A stretch of DNA of 64,000 bases from Oscillospiraceae bacterium (GTDB lineage: Bacteria > Bacillota > Clostridia > Oscillospirales > Acutalibacteraceae): NCBI GenBank assembly GCA_015066245.1, contig SVOS01000003.1, positions 149,019 to 213,018 on the forward strand. The letters are read 5' to 3'. A program made the translations under genes and the position numbers. The notes beneath the pieces are model-generated. The model did not search any database. It saw only the letters and a list, made by a program, of their open reading frames with translations, and had not been told where the DNA came from. How positions within the stretch are numbered: the stretch's first letter is position 1; each line of letters begins with the position of its first letter. Shown here piece after piece: positions 60,827 through 64,000 of the stretch.

Positions 60827-61744
60827 ATGGGTTTTTTCAGCAAAATTAAAGAAGGACTTAAAAAGACAAGAGATTCTATTGTAGGTAAAATTGATTCTGC
60901 CTTAAAGTCTTTTACTAAAATTGACGAGGATCTTTTCGAGGAGCTTGAGGAGCTTCTGGTAATGGGGGATGTCGGTGTTTCTACTGCTCAGAAAATGTGC
61001 AGTGAGCTCAGAGTAAGAGTAAAAAAACAGGGTATCACCGATCCTTCAAAGATTACAGATTTACTTTGTGAAATCACTGAAGAAATGCTAACAGGCGGTC
61101 AGGAGCTTGACATAAGCACTACACCTTCCGTTATCCTTGTTATCGGCGTTAACGGAGTTGGCAAAACCACTACTATCGGCAAACTTGCAAACAGTTTTGT
61201 GAAATCAGGCAAAAAGGTTACTCTTGCTGCTGCAGATACATTCCGTGCGGCAGCTATTGATCAGCTTGATATCTGGGCTGAGAGAAGCGGTGCTGATATT
61301 GTAAAGCAGAATGAGGGCAGCGACCCTGCCGCAGTTGTGTTTGATGCTATTTCTTCCGCAAAAGCTAAACACAGTGATATTATCATTTGTGATACTGCAG
61401 GCAGACTTCATAACAAAAAGCATCTTATGGATGAGCTTGCAAAGATTAACCGAATTATTGACCGTGAGCTTCCCGATGCGGCTAAAGAAGTTTTGCTTGT
61501 TCTCGATGCTACAACAGGCCAGAATGCTGTTGTTCAGGCTGCAGAGTTTTCTAAGGCTACCGGTATTACGGGTATTGTTCTTACAAAGCTTGATGGTACA
61601 GCTAAGGGCGGTGTAGTTCTCGCTATTAAAGACGGTCTTCAGATTCCCGTTAAATACATTGGTGTTGGTGAGCAGGTTGATGACTTGCAGCCTTTCTCAC
61701 CCTCTGATTTTGCCAAGGCACTCTTTGCCCGAGGTGAGGAATAA
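60827..61744 (+). CDS. ftsY: Signal recognition particle receptor FtsY
   Basis: 305 residues, NG domain only, with no long acidic A domain (common in Firmicutes). N domain about 1-95; G domain motifs GVNGVGKTTTIGKLA (G1), DTFRAAAIDQLD, DTAGRLHNKKHLMDEL (G3), TKLDGTAKGG (G4) and the closing VGEQVDDLQPF. It receives SRP-bound ribosomes at the membrane for co-translational insertion. AAGGAGG precedes the ATG. Confidence 0.97.
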   Translation: MGFFSKIKEGLKKTRDSIVGKIDSALKSFTKIDEDLFEELEELLVMGDVGVSTAQKMCSELRVRVKKQGITDPSKITDLLCEITEEMLTGGQELDISTTPSVILVIGVNGVGKTTTIGKLANSFVKSGKKVTLAAADTFRAAAIDQLDIWAERSGADIVKQNEGSDPAAVVFDAISSAKAKHSDIIICDTAGRLHNKKHLMDELAKINRIIDRELPDAAKEVLLVLDATTGQNAVVQAAEFSKATGITGIVLTKLDGTAKGGVVLAIKDGLQIPVKYIGVGEQVDDLQPFSPSDFAKALFARGEE

Positions 61745-62361
61745 TGGCAGAAAAATTTGTCATTGCCTCTAATAATCAACACAAGGTCAACGAGTTCAGA
61801 CGTATACTCTCAAAGCTTGATATTGAAGTAATTACTGCAAAAGAAGCAGGAGTGGATTTTTCGGATGTCGAGGAAACAGGCAAGACCTTTGCCGAAAACG
61901 CTGAGATTAAGGCTTTATATGCTTTCGGTAAAAGCTCACTGCCTTGCATAGCGGACGATTCAGGTCTTTGTGTTGATGCTTTAAACGGCAGACCGGGGAT
62001 TTATTCGGCACGATATGGTGGCGAAAACTCTACAGATGACGAAAAAATTGATTTGCTTTTGTCTGAGCTTTCTGATGTTTCTCAGGATAAGAGGTCTGCA
62101 CATTTTATCTGCAGTATCTGTTGTGTTATAGATAAAGATACGATTCTTAAGATAGAAGGCAGATGTGACGGCTTTATCGGAAAAGAGAAAAGGGGAGATA
62201 ACGGCTTTGGATATGATCCCGTATTCTTTGTGAATAGCGATAAATCCTTCGCAGAACTCAGTGATACCGAAAAAGACAAATATAGTCATCGTGGAGATGC
62301 ACTTCGAAAATTCTATGACCTTTTAAAAGAAAGGAAAGATAAAAATCATGTTAACCAGTAA
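61744..62361 (+). CDS. rdgB: XTP/dITP diphosphatase (RdgB/HAM1)
   Basis: 205 residues. SNNQHKVNEFRRIL at the N-terminus, GKTFAENAEIKAL, ADDSGLCVDALNGRPGIYSARYGGE and KRGDNGFGYDPVFFV are the HAM1 blocks. It removes non-canonical purine triphosphates from the nucleotide pool. It overlaps the ftsY stop by 1 base and the yhbY gene by 14 bases. Confidence 0.96.
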   Translation: MAEKFVIASNNQHKVNEFRRILSKLDIEVITAKEAGVDFSDVEETGKTFAENAEIKALYAFGKSSLPCIADDSGLCVDALNGRPGIYSARYGGENSTDDEKIDLLLSELSDVSQDKRSAHFICSICCVIDKDTILKIEGRCDGFIGKEKRGDNGFGYDPVFFVNSDKSFAELSDTEKDKYSHRGDALRKFYDLLKERKDKNHVNQ

Positions 62362-62650
62362 ACAGAGAGCTTACCTCAGAGGTATGGCTAATTCTTATGA
62401 TACAATACTTATTGTCGGCAAAGGCGGTCTTATTGATACTGTTATCAAGCAGGCTGACGATGCACTAAAAGCAAGAGAACTCTTTAAGGGTAAAGTTCTC
62501 GAGTCTTGCGAGCTTTCTTCCAGAGACGCCGCGGACGCACTTGCCGAAAAGACAGGTGCTGATGTTGTGCAGGTTATCGGCTCAAAATTCATTTTATACA
62601 GACCTAACCCTGACAAGAAAAAGGATGAGAGAATCCGACTTCCCAAGTAA
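62348..62650 (+). CDS. yhbY: CRM-domain RNA-binding protein YhbY
   Basis: 100 residues. LTSKQRAYLRGMAN opens the CRM domain; the core motif IVGKGGLID corresponds to the GxxG (GKGG) RNA-binding loop. It associates with pre-50S ribosomal subunits. AGAAAGGAAAGATAAAAATC precedes the ATG. A rdgB-yhbY-nadD-yqeK-rsfS order is typical of Firmicutes. Confidence 0.95.
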   Translation: MLTSKQRAYLRGMANSYDTILIVGKGGLIDTVIKQADDALKARELFKGKVLESCELSSRDAADALAEKTGADVVQVIGSKFILYRPNPDKKKDERIRLPK

Positions 62651-62652
62651 TT

Positions 62653-63255
62653 ATGAAAATTGCAATGTTCGGCGGAAGCTTTGATCCGATTCATAATGAC
62701 CATATTAAGCTTTGCGAAACCATGATAGAGTCTTTTAGCCTTGACAAGGTGATTGTCTTTCCTGCGGCTTGCTCCCCTTTTAAGAAAGGAACTGTAACAG
62801 AGGATTATCACAGACTCAATATGTGCAGATTGGCTTTCGAAAATAACAATAAGGTTGAGGTTTCGGATTTTGAGATAAAAAAAGGCGGCAAAAGCTACAC
62901 GGTTGATACACTTGAGTTTTTAAAGAAAGAGTATCAGGGTTCGGAGCTTTACCTTATAACTGGTGCAGATGCTTTTTTGACATTGGATAGCTGGTACCAT
63001 TCGGCTGAGATTTTTAAGTCAGCTCATATTCTTACTGTTGTCAGAGAAGACGATGATATTGATGATCTTAAGTTAAAAGCCGATGAATATAAAAATTATG
63101 ACGCAGAGTGTTCTTTGCTTAGTATACCTATCGGAACAATTAGCTCAACTAAAGTCCGAAAGGCTTTGCTTATGAGAGACGATGTCAGCACATTTCTTCC
63201 TGATAAGGTAACTGAATATATTAGAGAAAACAGGTTGTACGGATATGCAGATTAA
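62653..63255 (+). CDS. nadD: Nicotinate-nucleotide adenylyltransferase
   Basis: 200 residues. ATP-binding FGGSFDPIHNDHIKLC (HxxH in place of HIGH), YTVDTLEFLKK, YLITGADAFLTLDSW and the C-terminal ISSTKVRKAL motif. It makes NaAD from nicotinate mononucleotide in NAD synthesis. It starts 2 bases after yhbY. Its last bases overlap the short frame that begins the yqeK region. Confidence 0.96.
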   Translation: MKIAMFGGSFDPIHNDHIKLCETMIESFSLDKVIVFPAACSPFKKGTVTEDYHRLNMCRLAFENNNKVEVSDFEIKKGGKSYTVDTLEFLKKEYQGSELYLITGADAFLTLDSWYHSAEIFKSAHILTVVREDDDIDDLKLKADEYKNYDAECSLLSIPIGTISSTKVRKALLMRDDVSTFLPDKVTEYIRENRLYGYAD

Positions 63256-63287
63256 AGATTATTATTCTTTAGCAGAAAATACGCTGA

Positions 63288-63809
63288 GTGACTAGACTCC
63301 ATCACAGCAAAATGGTTGCTAAAGCTGCTACTGAGCTGGCTCGAAAATATGGAGCAGATACAATTAAAGCAGAGACTGCAGGAATACTTCATGACATTAC
63401 AAAGGAAATGTCTCTTAATAATCAGTTGCAATTACTAAGAGATAATGATATAATGCTTGACAGTGTGACAAACGCAAACGAACAGATTCTCCACGCAGTG
63501 TCCGGTGCTGCTTATGCAGAGTTTGTGTTGAATATTAAGGATAAAGATATACTTGATGCCATACGTTACCACACTACCGCAAGAGCAAAAATGTCATTAC
63601 TTGAGAAAATCGTTTTTATTGCAGATTTTATCAGCGAGGACAGAACTTATCCGGATATAGAAACAATGCGTCAGCAGGCAGATATAAGTCTTGAGCACGG
63701 TATGAAATATGCTCTGAGCTATGTTATCCGAAGCTTAGTAGATAGAGGCAGATGTGTTCATCCTGATGCAATTGATGCTTATAATGAACTTATAATGAAA
63801 GGAATATGA
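63288..63809 (+). CDS. yqeK: HD-domain hydrolase YqeK, 5' end frameshifted
   Basis: 173 residues as an open frame from GTG, with HD motifs RLHHSKMVAKAA, GILHDITKEM (HD pair) and FIADFISEDRTYPDIE. YqeK hydrolyses Ap4A. The normal family N-terminus is found just upstream in another frame: ATG 63245 encodes MQIKDYYSLAENTLSD and stops at TAG 63293-63295, and homologues continue directly into RLHHS. So one indel near 63288-63295 (for example loss of two bases) has split the gene, or the sequence has an error. The catalytic domain itself is intact. Confidence 0.82.
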   Translation: MTRLHHSKMVAKAATELARKYGADTIKAETAGILHDITKEMSLNNQLQLLRDNDIMLDSVTNANEQILHAVSGAAYAEFVLNIKDKDILDAIRYHTTARAKMSLLEKIVFIADFISEDRTYPDIETMRQQADISLEHGMKYALSYVIRSLVDRGRCVHPDAIDAYNELIMKGI

Positions 63810-63812
63810 ATT

Positions 63813-64000
63813 ATGACAGCTTTTGAAACAGCAATTAAAGCAGCTCAGCTTTTTTCAGATAAAAAAGGCAGGGATATTTCGGTTATCAAGATTTCCGATG
63901 TGTCTTCGCTTTCTGACTATATGGTTATCGCCACAGGTAACAACTCAACTCATGTAAAATCTCTGGCTGACGATGTGGAGTTTGCTCTCAAAGAACAGGG
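63813..64000 (+). CDS. rsfS: Ribosomal silencing factor RsfS (3' end outside window)
   Basis: The first 62 codons are visible. The start MTAFETAIKAAQLFSDKKGRD and ISDVSSLSDYMVIATGNNSTHV match RsfS/YbeB (DUF143), which binds L14 and blocks subunit joining in slow growth. AAAGGA lies 8 bases before the ATG, which follows the yqeK stop by 3 bases. The order nadD-yqeK-rsfS is conserved in Firmicutes. Confidence 0.93.
   Translation, partial: MTAFETAIKAAQLFSDKKGRDISVIKISDVSSLSDYMVIATGNNSTHVKSLADDVEFALKEQ

Overview
The window reads as a chromosome segment of a Gram-positive, low-to-moderate G+C Firmicute of class Clostridia, most like the gut Oscillospirales/Ruminococcaceae group (inference). The reasons are Spo0A, SpoIVB, BofA and a SpoIVFB-type M50 protease, a DUF4364 protein, IF3 with an ATT start, tRNAs with encoded CCA ends, a BspA-repeat surface giant and a dockerin protein. 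Genes are dense, often overlap by 1-8 bases, and are mostly core housekeeping genes with two accessory patches.

Layout. (1) 1-5.5 kb: the 3' part of a huge secreted protein that begins in a phosphodiester-glycosidase (NAGPA) domain and ends in four exact-period 170-residue BspA-like modules. (2) 5.6-14.5 kb: an exopolysaccharide/capsule operon with four glycosyltransferases, a Wzy-like polymerase, a hexapeptide acyltransferase, a Wzx-like flippase and an unusual kinase-like protein. (3) 14.6-20.8 kb: uvrB and a divergent type II topoisomerase pair. (4) 21-28 kb: secG, bofA, DUF4364, the nfeD/SPFH pair, a CopA ATPase with a fused C-terminal CopZ-like domain, spo0A and spoIVB. (5) 28-31.5 kb: cca, RNase P RNA, degV and a MarR regulator with a consensus promoter and palindromic operator. 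(6) 31.5-34.3 kb, accessory: a 190-bp perfect tandem repeat carrying the 3' end of the neighbouring tRNA-Gly, a SecB-like protein, a secreted dockerin protein with 18-bp repeats, a tRNA-Ala(CGC) with an anticodon-stem mismatch, and a frameshifted membrane protein. (7) 34.3-47.7 kb: a ClC exchanger, two FAD proteins, transporters, a spoIVFA/spoIVFB-like pair with the two conserved radical-SAM-linked genes, tRNA-Ser, Nudix, tadA and a CPBP protease. (8) 47.8-64 kb: infC-rpmI-rplT behind a transcription attenuator, then one long housekeeping series: trmH-like, dprA, topA, trmFO, plsX, rnc, radical SAM, smc, ftsY, rdgB, yhbY, nadD, yqeK and the start of rsfS.

How the parts connect. The polysaccharide operon has the usual Wzx/Wzy parts list (chain building, modification, export, polymerisation), and the NAGPA-containing surface protein beside it may act on or sit in that polymer. 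The sporulation genes lie in separate operons but encode one checkpoint: Spo0A for entry, and SpoIVB, BofA and the SpoIVFB-like protease for intercompartmental sigma-K control. Three genes show coding anomalies, two apparent frameshifts (33.9 kb, 63.29 kb) and one fusion with a possible internal start (23.94 kb). The frameshifts may be real or may be assembly errors.
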